64,000 nt of DNA from Klebsiella variicola (GTDB lineage: Bacteria; Pseudomonadota; Gammaproteobacteria; Enterobacterales; Enterobacteriaceae): positions 186,001 through 250,000 of the forward strand of contig NZ_CP010523.2 of NCBI RefSeq assembly GCF_000828055.2, written 5' to 3'. Position numbers and translations under genes: made by a program. The notes beneath the pieces were generated by a model. The model did not search any database and was not told the origin of the DNA. It saw only the letters and a program-made list of their open reading frames with translations. Of this stretch, positions 18,721 to 27,467 are shown in pieces; position 1 is the first letter of the stretch, and every line of letters starts with the position of its first letter.

Positions 18721-20076
18721 TCAGGCTTTCTGCAGACCTCTCGCGTCGTCTTTCGTCGCCGGCGCGGATTTACTGACCCGGTATTTGATCAGCAGCGCGA
18801 GGGCTGACAGGAACGCCGGGATGGCCAGCAGAGTGAAGATGGTTTCAAAGGAGAGCTGCGCCTGCATCAGGAAGGCGCCGCTGAACGCGCCGAGGATCCC
18901 GCCGAAGCGGCCGATACCCAGCATCCAGGCGACGCCGGTGGCGCGCCCCTGCGTCGGGTAGAAGCCTGCCGCCAGCGCGGGCATCGACGACTGCGCGCCA
19001 TTCATAATACTACCGGCGATAAACACCATCACCCCCATCAGCACCAGGCTGCTGGTGGAGAAACCCACCAGGCAGACGCAAACGCCGGTCAGCAACCAGC
19101 CGACGGCCACCACCTTGTTGGGATTGATCTTGTCCATCAGGGCGCCAAGGATCAGTACGCCAATCCCGCCGCCCAGCGGGAACAGGGCGGTGATGATGGA
19201 GGCCTGACTCATCGAGGCGCCGGTTTCGCGGATCAGCAGCGGCAGCCAGCTGGTCAGGAGGTAGAAAATCAGCAGGCCCATAAAGTAGGTCAGGCACAAC
19301 ATCACGGTACCCACCGCGTAGCGTGGGGAGAAAATGACGCCGATGGCCGATTTCTCTTTCACCTGGCCTGCTTCGCGCAGCTCAAATTCCACCGCCTCCG
19401 GCAGCGGCGCGATGCGTTTCAGGATGGCGGCAATGCGCTGCGCCGGCTGCTGCTTCACCACCAGATAGCGGGCTGACTCCGGCAGCAGAAAAATTAACGC
19501 TACGGCCAGCAGGAGGGGCATCACGCCGCCCAGCACCAGCACACTCTGCCAGCCATAGTGCGGGATCATCCAGGCGGATAAAAAGCCACCCAGCGATGAT
19601 CCCATCGGAAAGCCGACGAACATCAGGTTCACCAGCAGCGCCCGACGGCGCTCCGGCGCATATTCGCTCATCAGGGTGGCCGCATTCGGCATCGCCGCGC
19701 CGAGTCCGAGACCGGTCAGGAAACGCAGCAGCGTCAGCTGATTAAGGCTGGTGGCGAAGGCGGTAAGCAGGCTGAATCCGCCGAACACCACGATCGACAT
19801 AATCAGCACTTTTTTGCGGCCGATGCGGTCAGCCAGCGGCCCCGCGGTTAAGGCGCCGACCGCCAGGCCCACCAGCGCGGCGCTCATCACCGGGCCGAGC
19901 GCCGATTTTTCCACGCCCCATTCCTGTACCAGGTCGGAGGCGATAAATCCGATGATCGCGGTGTCGAATCCGTCCATCGCGACGGTGATAAAGCAGAGCG
20001 CAAGGATCATCCACTGGTAGCGGGTGAAGGGGTGCTCGTTGATAAAGGCCTGAATGTCGATGGTTGTCTTAGTCAT
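18721..20076 (-). CDS. MFS transporter, aromatic acid:H+ symporter (AAHS) type
   Basis: A 451-residue, 12-helix major facilitator transporter. The first helix carries MDGFDTAIIGF, and the loop after helix 2 carries GPLADRIGRKKVL; both are hallmarks of the AAHS family (PcaK/BenK/MhpT-like). The likely substrates are aromatic or related carboxylic acids, imported with protons. No aromatic-degradation gene is nearby, so the substrate cannot be assigned from context. The gene is absent from this site in E. coli K-12, where yiaG and yiaF are neighbours. Two copies of the palindrome CGATWATCG lie upstream. Confidence 0.85.
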   Translation of the reverse strand: MTKTTIDIQAFINEHPFTRYQWMILALCFITVAMDGFDTAIIGFIASDLVQEWGVEKSALGPVMSAALVGLAVGALTAGPLADRIGRKKVLIMSIVVFGGFSLLTAFATSLNQLTLLRFLTGLGLGAAMPNAATLMSEYAPERRRALLVNLMFVGFPMGSSLGGFLSAWMIPHYGWQSVLVLGGVMPLLLAVALIFLLPESARYLVVKQQPAQRIAAILKRIAPLPEAVEFELREAGQVKEKSAIGVIFSPRYAVGTVMLCLTYFMGLLIFYLLTSWLPLLIRETGASMSQASIITALFPLGGGIGVLILGALMDKINPNKVVAVGWLLTGVCVCLVGFSTSSLVLMGVMVFIAGSIMNGAQSSMPALAAGFYPTQGRATGVAWMLGIGRFGGILGAFSGAFLMQAQLSFETIFTLLAIPAFLSALALLIKYRVSKSAPATKDDARGLQKA

Positions 20077-20517
20077 ACGGCTTTCCTGGCAGACTGAGCG
20101 AGGGACAGAGGTCTGTTTTTATCGTCGTCCTCGCGTCATTGAGTTTGATTTGTGCGATAATCGAACGTATCGCCGTTAATCGCTCATTCATCAAATCATT
20201 GAAGTGGGGGGCAGGCAATGCAGGCGCGCGCCAAAGCGTGCGATTATCGTCCGTTTTAGGACGCCACGTCGTACGGAAACTTTTTTAGTGCCATAAAAAT
20301 CAGATGGTTATATAAACTTCGCTCGCAGAATGTGATGACTATATTTGTGATGTGCATAACAGACGTTCTACACCGCGACGATGGCGTGCGAAATGGCGTT
20401 TTTCCTGCGTAAGATTAGCAGTAAAGGGTATCCTGCGAGGCCGAGCTGGACTATCCTTGTCAGCGTCTGGCACGTGTGTGTCGTTGTGCGCTTTTTTTGG
20501 CTGAAAGGAGTAAAAAA
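20077..20517. promoter_or_regulatory. divergent region between AAHS transporter and yiaF
   Basis: About 440 bases without a gene, holding the promoters of both neighbours. GTGCGATAATCG (20152-20163) and GTGCGATTATCG (20238-20249) share the nine-base palindrome CGATWATCG, 86 bases apart, and could be operators for a local or distant regulator. A short frame from 20381 has no coding support. Confidence 0.4.
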
Positions 20518-21228
20518 ATGGCGACAGGAAAGTCCTGCTCTCGCTGGTTTGCGGCTATGGCGGCCTTATTGATGGTGGTTAGCCTGAGTGGGTGTTTTGA
20601 TAAAGAAGGCGATCAGCGCAAAGCGTTTATCGACTTCCTGCAGAATACGGCGATGCGTAGCGGTGAACGTCTGCCGACGCTGACCGCCGATCAGAAAAAA
20701 CAGTTTGGGCCTTTTGTCTCTGACTACGCGGTGATCTACGGTTACTCGCAGCAGGTGAGCCAGGCGATGGACGCTGGTCTGCGCCCGGTGGTGGACAGCG
20801 TCAATGCTATCCGCGTCCCGCAGGACTATATGACCCAGCGTGAGCCGCTGCGTCAGGCGAACGGCGCGCTGGGCGTGCTCAGCCAGCAGCTGCAGAATGC
20901 GAAAATGCAGGCCGATGCCGCGCATAGCGCTCTGAAGCAGGCTGACGATCTTAAGCCGGTCTTCGATCAGGTTTACGCCAAGGTGGTGACCGCGCCAGCT
21001 GACGCGCTGCAGCCGCTGATCCCGGCCGCGCAAATCTTTACCCAGCAGCTGGTTCAGGTGGGGGATTTTGTCGCTCAGCAGGGGACCCAGGTGAGCTTTG
21101 TGGCCAACGGCATTCAGTTCCCCACCTCGCAGCAGGCCAGCCAGTACAATGCGCTGATTGGGCCGCTGGCGGCGCAGCATCAGGCGTTTAATCAGGCATG
21201 GACGGCAGCGGTGAACGCCACCCGTTAA
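20518..21228 (+). CDS. yiaF: YiaF, DUF3053 lipoprotein
   Basis: A 236-residue predicted lipoprotein, highly similar to E. coli YiaF. The signal peptide ends in the lipobox LSGC, followed by FDKEGDQRKAFIDFLQNT. The mature part is mostly helical with Gln/Ala-rich coiled-coil character (SQQLQNAKMQADAAHSALKQ). The ATG at 20518 follows AAAGGAG; an upstream in-frame start at 20476 lacks support. The function is unknown. A bidirectional terminator separates it from convergent ghrB. Confidence 0.92.
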   Translation: MATGKSCSRWFAAMAALLMVVSLSGCFDKEGDQRKAFIDFLQNTAMRSGERLPTLTADQKKQFGPFVSDYAVIYGYSQQVSQAMDAGLRPVVDSVNAIRVPQDYMTQREPLRQANGALGVLSQQLQNAKMQADAAHSALKQADDLKPVFDQVYAKVVTAPADALQPLIPAAQIFTQQLVQVGDFVAQQGTQVSFVANGIQFPTSQQASQYNALIGPLAAQHQAFNQAWTAAVNATR

Positions 21229-21290
21229 TGTCTCATCTGGCTGACGTTGGCTGCGGCGAACGAGCAGGATGATGGATAAGATGCAAAAAG

Positions 21291-21331
21291 AACCCGGGGA
21301 GGGCGATTGCCGCCGCTACCCGGGTTTTTTT
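21291..21331 (+). terminator. bidirectional terminator, yiaF / ghrB
   Basis: AACCCGGG (21291-21298) pairs with CCCGGGTT (21319-21326) and runs into TTTTTTT on the plus strand. On the minus strand the same stem is followed by CTTTTTG, so it can also end the leftward ghrB transcript. Confidence 0.8.
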
Positions 21332-21336
21332 ATGGC

Positions 21337-22308
21337 TTATTTGACCTGCGGGTTAACGCAGTTTTTCTCTACATTACCGTTCAGGGCATCGATCAGGTTG
21401 TCCACCGCGCAGGCCGCCATGTTGTAGCGCGTCTCATGGGTGGCAGAGCCGATATGCGGCAGCGCGACAACGTTTGGTAGGGTTAACAGCGGCGAGTCTT
21501 TTGCCAGCGGTTCGTGTTCGAAGACATCAAGGCCGGCAGCATGAATTTCACCCGCCTGCAGAGCAGCGATCAGCGCCTGCTCGTCCACCACCGGGCCACG
21601 TCCGGCGTTAATGAAGATGGCGGAAGATTTCATTTTGGCAAACTGCGCCTGACCGAACAGATGGTGGGTCTCTTCGCTCAGGGGCAGGATCAGGCAGACG
21701 AAATCGGCTTCCTGCAGCAGGGTATCGAGATCGCAATAGCGGGCATTGAAGCGCTCTTCCGCCTGCGGATGCTGGCGGCGCGCGTTATACAGGATCGGCA
21801 TGCCGAACCCGAAGTGGGCGCGCTGCGCCAGCGCCATACCGATGCGGCCCATGCCGACGATACCTAAGGTTTTATGGTGCACGTCGCTGCCGAACCAGTC
21901 CGGGCCAATGCTCTTCGTCCACTCGCCCGCTTTGACGCGCTCCGCCACTTCCACTACCCGGCGCGCGGTGCTCAGCACCAGCGCCATGACCGTATCGGCG
22001 ACGGTCTCGGTCAGTACGGTCGGGGTATGCATCAGCAGCACCCGGCGAGCGTTCAGCGCCTCGACGTCAAAGTTGTCATAGCCAACGGAAACGGTAGAGG
22101 TCGCACGCAGCTTCGGCATCTTCTCCAGCAGCGCGGCGTCAACCTTTTCGCTGGAGCCCAGGAGGCCTTCAGCCTGGGCGAAGGCCTCTGCATGCTGCGA
22201 AACGGTCTCCGGCCGCAGGTTTTTTACCTGAGTGACGGAAAAGTGCTCCTCCAGGCGCTGTAGCAGGTCGTCGGGAAGCGTTTTATAGAGAATGACAGAC
22301 GGCTTCAT
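21337..22308 (-). CDS. ghrB: GhrB, glyoxylate/hydroxypyruvate/2-ketoaldonate reductase
   Basis: A 323-residue NAD(P)H-dependent D-2-hydroxyacid dehydrogenase, very similar to E. coli GhrB (324; also TkrA/YiaE), which reduces glyoxylate, hydroxypyruvate and 2-ketogluconate. The Rossmann motif is [13 protein letters not shown], and the catalytic residues lie in [10 protein letters not shown] (Arg), LDVFEHEP (Glu) and LPHIGSAT (His). It starts only 24 bases after the kguT stop and occupies the position of kguD (2-ketogluconate-6-phosphate reductase) in the Pseudomonas kgu operon. A phosphorylated substrate is therefore possible here. Confidence 0.93.
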   Translation of the reverse strand: MKPSVILYKTLPDDLLQRLEEHFSVTQVKNLRPETVSQHAEAFAQAEGLLGSSEKVDAALLEKMPKLRATSTVSVGYDNFDVEALNARRVLLMHTPTVLTETVADTVMALVLSTARRVVEVAERVKAGEWTKSIGPDWFGSDVHHKTLGIVGMGRIGMALAQRAHFGFGMPILYNARRQHPQAEERFNARYCDLDTLLQEADFVCLILPLSEETHHLFGQAQFAKMKSSAIFINAGRGPVVDEQALIAALQAGEIHAAGLDVFEHEPLAKDSPLLTLPNVVALPHIGSATHETRYNMAACAVDNLIDALNGNVEKNCVNPQVK

Positions 22309-22332
22309 GCGAATCTCCGTAGTAGAAATAGT

Positions 22333-23613
22333 TCAGGCGTGGTGAGCGCCAAGCGGAATGTTTTGATTATTAGCAGGCTTAACAATCAAAGTCAGCAATA
22401 CTGAGGCGAAAAGCGCCACCCCCATAAAAATATAGGAGGCTGCGGGGCTGCCGGTGGCACCGTTCAGGTAGCCGACAAACCACGAGCCGCAGAAGGAGCC
22501 CAGAGCGCCCATACTGTTGATCAGCGCCATGGCGCCTCCGGCGACGTTACGCGGCAGCATTTCCGGAATAATGGCGAAGAAGGGGCCGTAAGGCGCATAC
22601 ATTGCCGCACCGGCCACCACCAGCAGGGTATAAGACACCCAGAAGTGGTTGGCGCCGACCGCCCAGGAGCCGATGAAGGCCAGTCCGCCAATCAGCAGCA
22701 GCGGCCAGACGAACAGCTTACGGTTCTGCATTTTATCGGAGGCCCAGGAGACCACGATCATGGCGATAGTGGCCGCCAGGTACGGAACCGAAGAGAGCCA
22801 GCCCACTTCCACCATCCCCATATTTTCACCGCCGCTGCGGATAATCGACGGCAGCCACAGTACAAAACCGTACACGCCGATACTCCAGGCAAAGTACTGC
22901 GCGCAGAGCAGGATCACGTTGCGGGAGCGGAAGGCTTCGCCATAGTTACGTACCGCTTTGATGCCCTGCTGTTCACGATCCAGTTGTTCCTGCAGCGCGG
23001 CTTTTTCACTCTCCGCCAGCCAGTTAACCTGCGACGGTTTGTCTTTTACCAGCACCCACCAGCAGAAGGCCCAGATCACTGCCGGCACCCCTTCGATGAT
23101 GAACATTTCCCGCCAGCCGAAGGCCTGAATCAGGTAGCCGGAGACCACCGACATCCACAGGACCGTCACCGGGTTACCGAGGATCAGGAAGGTGTTGGCG
23201 CGAGAGCGCTCTGATTTGGTGAACCAGTTGCTGATATAGATCAGCATCGCCGGCATCACCGCCGCTTCGACGACGCCGAGGATAAAGCGAATGGCCGCCA
23301 GCGCCGGGATATTATGCACAACACCGGTCAGCGAGGCGCAGCCGCCCCAGAGGATCAGGCAGATAAAGATCAGTTTGCGAACGCTGCGGCGCTCCGCATA
23401 GATAGCGCCGGGGATCTGGAAGAAGAAGTAGCCGAGGAAGAACAGGGCCCCCAGCAGGGAGGAGATCCCCTTGGTGATGCCCAGGTCTTCGGTAATGCCT
23501 GCCGCGGAGGCGAAGCTGAAGTTGGCACGGTCGAGGTACGCCAGGCTATACGTGATAAACACGATAGGCATGATGTACCACCAGCGTTTCGTTGCATTTG
23601 TTGAGCTATTCAT
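22333..23613 (-). CDS. kguT: MFS transporter, probable 2-ketogluconate permease KguT
   Basis: A 426-residue, 12-helix major facilitator protein of the anion:cation symporter (ACS) type, with the helix 1 region YSLAYLDRANFSFA and the loop AIYAERRSVRKL. Its place between a PfkB sugar kinase and ghrB, in the order kguE-kguK-kguT-kguD known from Pseudomonas, points to 2-keto-D-gluconate uptake. Galactonate or another sugar acid remains possible. The ATG at 23613 follows AGAGG. A small hairpin (CGTCCG/CGGACG, 23643-23660) lies between it and kguK. Confidence 0.8.
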   Translation of the reverse strand: MNSSTNATKRWWYIMPIVFITYSLAYLDRANFSFASAAGITEDLGITKGISSLLGALFFLGYFFFQIPGAIYAERRSVRKLIFICLILWGGCASLTGVVHNIPALAAIRFILGVVEAAVMPAMLIYISNWFTKSERSRANTFLILGNPVTVLWMSVVSGYLIQAFGWREMFIIEGVPAVIWAFCWWVLVKDKPSQVNWLAESEKAALQEQLDREQQGIKAVRNYGEAFRSRNVILLCAQYFAWSIGVYGFVLWLPSIIRSGGENMGMVEVGWLSSVPYLAATIAMIVVSWASDKMQNRKLFVWPLLLIGGLAFIGSWAVGANHFWVSYTLLVVAGAAMYAPYGPFFAIIPEMLPRNVAGGAMALINSMGALGSFCGSWFVGYLNGATGSPAASYIFMGVALFASVLLTLIVKPANNQNIPLGAHHA

Positions 23614-23717
23614 AGGCTTGCCTCTATCAATGAGGTGACATCCGTCCGTCGAAACGGACGCTGCTGTGCCGCGCTGCAGGTAGGGTACAGGACGGCTGTT
23701 ATTGTTGCGTATAAATG

Positions 23718-24653
23718 TTATTCGCCCAGCGCATCGCGGGTGGGGAGCCCCTCGCTGTCGCCCTGGACCTGAATCGCCAGCGAACCGATTTTATTGCCGC
23801 GGTTCACCGCCTGAAGCAGGGTTTTGCCTTCCAGCAGGGCGCTAATCACCCCGACGGCAAAGCCGTCGCCGGCGCCGACGGTATCGACGACGTTTTCGAC
23901 TTTAATGGCATCAACCGTTCCCTGTTCGCCGCTGGCGCTCTTGAACCAGGCGCCGTCGCAGCCGGTTTTAATGACTACCGCCTTGACGCCGCGGGAGAGA
24001 TAAAAATCGGCGATCCCTTCCGGGGTCTGCTGGCCGGTGAGAATCACGCCCTCTTTTAAGCCTGGCAAAACCCAGTCAGCCTGGAAGGCGAGACGGTTGA
24101 GTTTCTCCACCATCTCGGCTTCGCTTTTCCACAGCACCGGGCGCAGATTAGGGTCGAAAGAGAGGGTTTTTCCCTCGGCTTTCATCACCTTCGCCGCATG
24201 CTCCAGCAGCGCATATGAGCTTTCAGAGAGCGCGGCGGCCACGCCGCTCAGGTGCAGATGGCGGGCGCTGGTGAAGTAGTCGGCGCGAAAATCGTCCGGC
24301 GACAGATGGCTGGCGGCAGAGCCTTTGCGGAAATACTCCACAATGGGATCGGTTCCATTTTCGACTTTCGATTTCATCTGGAAACCGGTAGCGAAGCGGT
24401 TGTCGATGGCGACAGCGTGGCTATCGATCCCCTCTTTCGCCAGCGATTGCAGTACGAAGCGGCCAAAGCTGTCGTTGCCGACGCGGCTGACCCAGCCGAC
24501 CTTCAGACCCAGGCGCGCCAGGCCGGTGGCGACGTTCAGTTCGGCGCCGGCGACACGCTTCATGAAATGCTCCACCTCGGCCAGATCGCCGGTTTCGGTG
24601 GCGACAAACATGGCCATGGCTTCGCCGATGGTGATGACATCTAAATTTTCCAC
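23718..24653 (-). CDS. kguK: PfkB-family sugar kinase, probable 2-ketogluconokinase KguK
   Basis: A 311-residue ribokinase/PfkB-family kinase. The N-terminal GEAMAMFVA resembles KDG kinases. The C-terminal signature DTVGAGDGFAVGVISALLEG contains the catalytic Asp and anion hole. It probably phosphorylates 2-ketogluconate at C6; 2-keto-3-deoxygluconate is the main alternative, as KdgK is a close relative. The start lies three bases after the kguE stop, so the two genes are translationally linked. Confidence 0.8.
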   Translation of the reverse strand: MENLDVITIGEAMAMFVATETGDLAEVEHFMKRVAGAELNVATGLARLGLKVGWVSRVGNDSFGRFVLQSLAKEGIDSHAVAIDNRFATGFQMKSKVENGTDPIVEYFRKGSAASHLSPDDFRADYFTSARHLHLSGVAAALSESSYALLEHAAKVMKAEGKTLSFDPNLRPVLWKSEAEMVEKLNRLAFQADWVLPGLKEGVILTGQQTPEGIADFYLSRGVKAVVIKTGCDGAWFKSASGEQGTVDAIKVENVVDTVGAGDGFAVGVISALLEGKTLLQAVNRGNKIGSLAIQVQGDSEGLPTRDALGE

Positions 24654-24656
24654 GAC

Positions 24657-25406
24657 TTAATCCTCGCGTAACAGGTTGACGTAGCGGCGGGTCACGGCCG
24701 TCAGGTCATGGCCAGTCAGCGGGAACTCGATTCCACGCGGCGCGTCGGCAGGAAGATTATCGAGCAGGGCCAGCCAGCGATCGGCGGCCTGATCCGGCGG
24801 TACCGCGCGGAATTTCTCATGATGAGGCTCCGCCGCTTTCACATGAATATAGCTGACCGCCGGCGCAAGGTGGCGTGCCGCCTCTTCCGGCGAGTCGCCG
24901 ACCCACAGCCAGTTGCCCATATCAAACGTTAAGGTGACCGGCAACTGATGGACCCTGCAGGCGGCTTTGAAGCGCTGCATCGGCGCCAGCTGGCCGCAGT
25001 CGGTCTGGTCATTCTCTACCACCAACGCCATGCCGCTATCGCGGAGGATCTCGCGCAGCTCATCCAACTGCTGATTGTGAAGGAAATGGCCAAGGGAGAG
25101 CTTTAGCCACAGGGCGTTAAGGGTTTGCGCTTCCGCGAGCAGCGCCGGGAGTTCCGGGTTGAGCTCGCCGTTATCGGCGAACAGCGCCTGCGGCGCGGAG
25201 TAGCAGGCCAGCAGGCCGTGGCGCTCAATGGTGGCCGCCAGCGACGGCAGAGCGTTGAGCTCTTCCGCACTGCACAGCTCGCGGCGGATTTCGACACCGT
25301 CCGCACCGGCGTCGGCGATGAACGGCAGGACAGCGGCCTGGCCGCCTAAGGATTTAACATGGTCATTACCATACGCAGCGGTAACGACAATAATTTTTCT
25401 GGCCAT
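24657..25406 (-). CDS. kguE: sugar phosphate isomerase/epimerase, probable KguE
   Basis: A 249-residue TIM-barrel protein of the xylose isomerase-like/AP endonuclease 2 superfamily. Segments such as LVVENDQTD, TLTFDMGNWLW and YIHVKAAEPHHEKF supply the acidic and His metal-binding residues typical of the fold. In Pseudomonas the first gene of the 2-ketogluconate operon, kguE, encodes a protein of this type, whose reaction is not well established. It leads the leftward gene set and follows a LacI-type operator candidate. Confidence 0.75.
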   Translation of the reverse strand: MARKIIVVTAAYGNDHVKSLGGQAAVLPFIADAGADGVEIRRELCSAEELNALPSLAATIERHGLLACYSAPQALFADNGELNPELPALLAEAQTLNALWLKLSLGHFLHNQQLDELREILRDSGMALVVENDQTDCGQLAPMQRFKAACRVHQLPVTLTFDMGNWLWVGDSPEEAARHLAPAVSYIHVKAAEPHHEKFRAVPPDQAADRWLALLDNLPADAPRGIEFPLTGHDLTAVTRRYVNLLRED

Positions 25407-25455
25407 CGCGCTCTTACTCCCGGTGTTTGTTGCTTAATCTCCTTAATACGCTAGA

Positions 25456-25469
25456 TGGTATCGGTTCCA
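25456..25469. promoter_or_regulatory. candidate LacI-family operator before kguE
   Basis: TGGTATCGGTTCCA is an imperfect inverted repeat with a central CG, typical of LacI-family operators, in the 111-base gap between kguE and the regulator gene. Five of the seven positions in each arm match, and the flanking A and T extend the symmetry. The neighbouring regulator is the obvious candidate to bind it. Confidence 0.45.
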
Positions 25470-25517
25470 TAAGAAAGGGCGAGATGTTTAATTTATGATC
25501 GGCATCACGAAGGATCG

Positions 25518-26534
25518 TTAACGAGAGGTTGATCCGCGGACGATAAGCTCGCCGGAGAAGACCCGCTCGCGGATGGGGTCGTTAGTGCCGGCAATGCGCC
25601 GAATCACCTGTTCGACCGCGGCGTAGCCGATCTGCCACGTCGGCTGTTTGAGGGTGGTAATACCGACGCCAGCCAGCTCCGCCCACTCCAGTTCGTCGAA
25701 GCCCAGCAGGCCGATATCGCTCCCCCAGATCAGGCCGACGCGCTTCAGAGCGCGGGCCACCTGCAGCGTCAGGGCGCCGTTGGCGGAGATGACCGCTTTG
25801 CGCATCCCGCGGTGACGGGCGTGGAACTGGCGCAGGACGTTGTCCATCATCGCGCCGTCGTTGAGCTGCACTTCGGCGTTTTCAGCCACCACGCCGTGGT
25901 GACGAGTGAGGGTAGCGCGAAAAGCGCTCAGACGCTCGCGGCGGGTATTCACCGAGCCCAGCGGTTCGCTGAGAAACAGGATGGCCTCAAACCCTTTCTC
26001 CACCAGGTGTTCGGTGGCGGTGGTGGCGGCCTGGGCGTTATCAAGCCCGACCACATCGCAGGCGAAATCGGGGATTTTACGGTCAATCAGCACCATCGGC
26101 AGGGCCGACTGCTGCAGGCGGTTCAGGCCATCCTCCCGCATACCGACTGCGTTGACCACGATGCCTTCCACCTGGTAGCTGCGCAGCAGGTCCAGGTAGT
26201 GCAGTTCCTGATCCAGCTCGTTATTGGTATTGCACACCAGCAGGGTGAAGCCTTTTTCCCGGCAGGCCGCTTCAATGCCGCTCATGACATTGACCGAGTA
26301 GGGGTTGGTGATATCGGCGATGATCAGGCCAATAAGGCGGGTTCGGCCGTGTTTGAGGCCGCGGGCCATCAGGCTGGGGCGGTAGTCGAGTTCGGCAATG
26401 GCTTTTTCAATACGTGATAACAGATCGTCGGAAAGCAGATGCTTCTCGCCGTTAAGATAACGTGAAATGCTGGTTTTGCCGGTCTTTGCGGCTTTCGCCA
26501 CATCGCTGATAGTTGCACGCGCCGCTTTCGCCAT
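25518..26534 (-). CDS. LacI-family regulator, PtxS-like
   Basis: A 338-residue repressor-type regulator. The N-terminal helix-turn-helix is ATISDVAKAAKTGKTSISRY with hinge LDYRPSLMARGL, followed by a periplasmic-binding-like effector domain. It lies upstream of kguE on the same strand, as ptxS does in Pseudomonas, so 2-ketogluconate is the likely inducer. A GntR/KdgR-type ligand is not excluded. It may be co-transcribed with the kgu genes or autoregulated; the 111-base gap holds an operator candidate. Confidence 0.85.
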   Translation of the reverse strand: MAKAARATISDVAKAAKTGKTSISRYLNGEKHLLSDDLLSRIEKAIAELDYRPSLMARGLKHGRTRLIGLIIADITNPYSVNVMSGIEAACREKGFTLLVCNTNNELDQELHYLDLLRSYQVEGIVVNAVGMREDGLNRLQQSALPMVLIDRKIPDFACDVVGLDNAQAATTATEHLVEKGFEAILFLSEPLGSVNTRRERLSAFRATLTRHHGVVAENAEVQLNDGAMMDNVLRQFHARHRGMRKAVISANGALTLQVARALKRVGLIWGSDIGLLGFDELEWAELAGVGITTLKQPTWQIGYAAVEQVIRRIAGTNDPIRERVFSGELIVRGSTSR

Positions 26535-26599
26535 GGTGGCTTCCTTTGCTGAAAATCTGCCAACACCTTAGCGCGAAAAATAGCGATATCAAGCATTTT

Positions 26600-26622
26600 G
26601 CCCGGCAGAGCGGCTGCCGGGC
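26600..26622. other. hairpin between yiaD and the LacI-type gene
   Basis: GCCCGGCAG pairs with CTGCCGGGC around AGCGG or similar. It lies 16 bases after the yiaD stop but lacks a T run in that direction, so it is only a weak terminator candidate. Confidence 0.4.
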
Positions 26623-26637
26623 GTCATGAGGATGCGC

Positions 26638-27300
26638 TTACTGTAGCGGGCTGAGGGTAATTTCCACGCGACGGTTCTGCGCTTTGCCTTCCGCCGTGCT
26701 GTTGCTGGCGATAGGATTCGCCGGCCCCATGCCGGTGGTGCGAATGCGATTGGCCGCCACGCCCTGAGTGATCAGCGCGCTGGCGACGCTGTCTGCACGC
26801 TGTTGCGACAGACGCATATTCAGATCCTTGCTGCCGGTGCTGTCGGTGTAGCCGACGACGTTAACAGCGGTTTTCTCGTACTCTTTCAGCACCATGGCCA
26901 CGCCGGTCAGGGTGTTGGCGCCGGCCGGCTTCAGGTTGGCGCTATTGCTGTCGAAGGTGACGTTATTCGGCATGTTCAGCACGATATTGTCGCCATTTCG
27001 CGTCACGCTGACCCCGGTTCCCTGCATTTTGTCACGCAGCTTCGCTTCCTGCACGTCCATGTAGTAACCAATGCCGCCGCCGAGCGCCGCGCCGGCCGCT
27101 GCGCCAATCAGCGCGCCTTTGCCGCGGTCATGTTTGGAAGAGGAGAGCGCGCCGACGCCAGCGCCCACTAAGGAGCCAATACCTGCGCCAATACCGGATT
27201 TACCTGCTTCACGTTCACCGGTATAGGGGTTGGTGGTGCAGCCAGAAATGGCCAGAGTGCCGCTGACCAGCGCCGCAATCATAAGTACGCGTTTTTTCAT
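26638..27300 (-). CDS. yiaD: YiaD, OmpA-family lipoprotein
   Basis: A 220-residue outer-membrane lipoprotein matching E. coli YiaD (219). The signal peptide ends at the lipobox ISGC, followed by a Gly-rich region (GIGAGIGSLVGAGVGAL and GALIGAAAGAALGGGIGYY, glycine-zipper type). The C-terminal OmpA-like domain (about residues 110-220) carries the peptidoglycan-binding motif NMRLSQQRADSVASAL and ends in NRRVEITL. It should tether the outer membrane to peptidoglycan. Divergent from bisC. Confidence 0.95.
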   Translation of the reverse strand: MKKRVLMIAALVSGTLAISGCTTNPYTGEREAGKSGIGAGIGSLVGAGVGALSSSKHDRGKGALIGAAAGAALGGGIGYYMDVQEAKLRDKMQGTGVSVTRNGDNIVLNMPNNVTFDSNSANLKPAGANTLTGVAMVLKEYEKTAVNVVGYTDSTGSKDLNMRLSQQRADSVASALITQGVAANRIRTTGMGPANPIASNSTAEGKAQNRRVEITLSPLQ

Positions 27301-27467
27301 TTAATGTCCTTAATCCTTTTTATTCTTTGTCACAGCGAACGTGACGGTTGATTATGACGCGTGATTACGTAGAAAATTCCCCGGATACCATCTCATTTTG
27401 TAAATAACATTGAACGGTTGCCCATCACGCCGTCATGACACCTGCATTCGCTGACCAGGAGCCGCCC

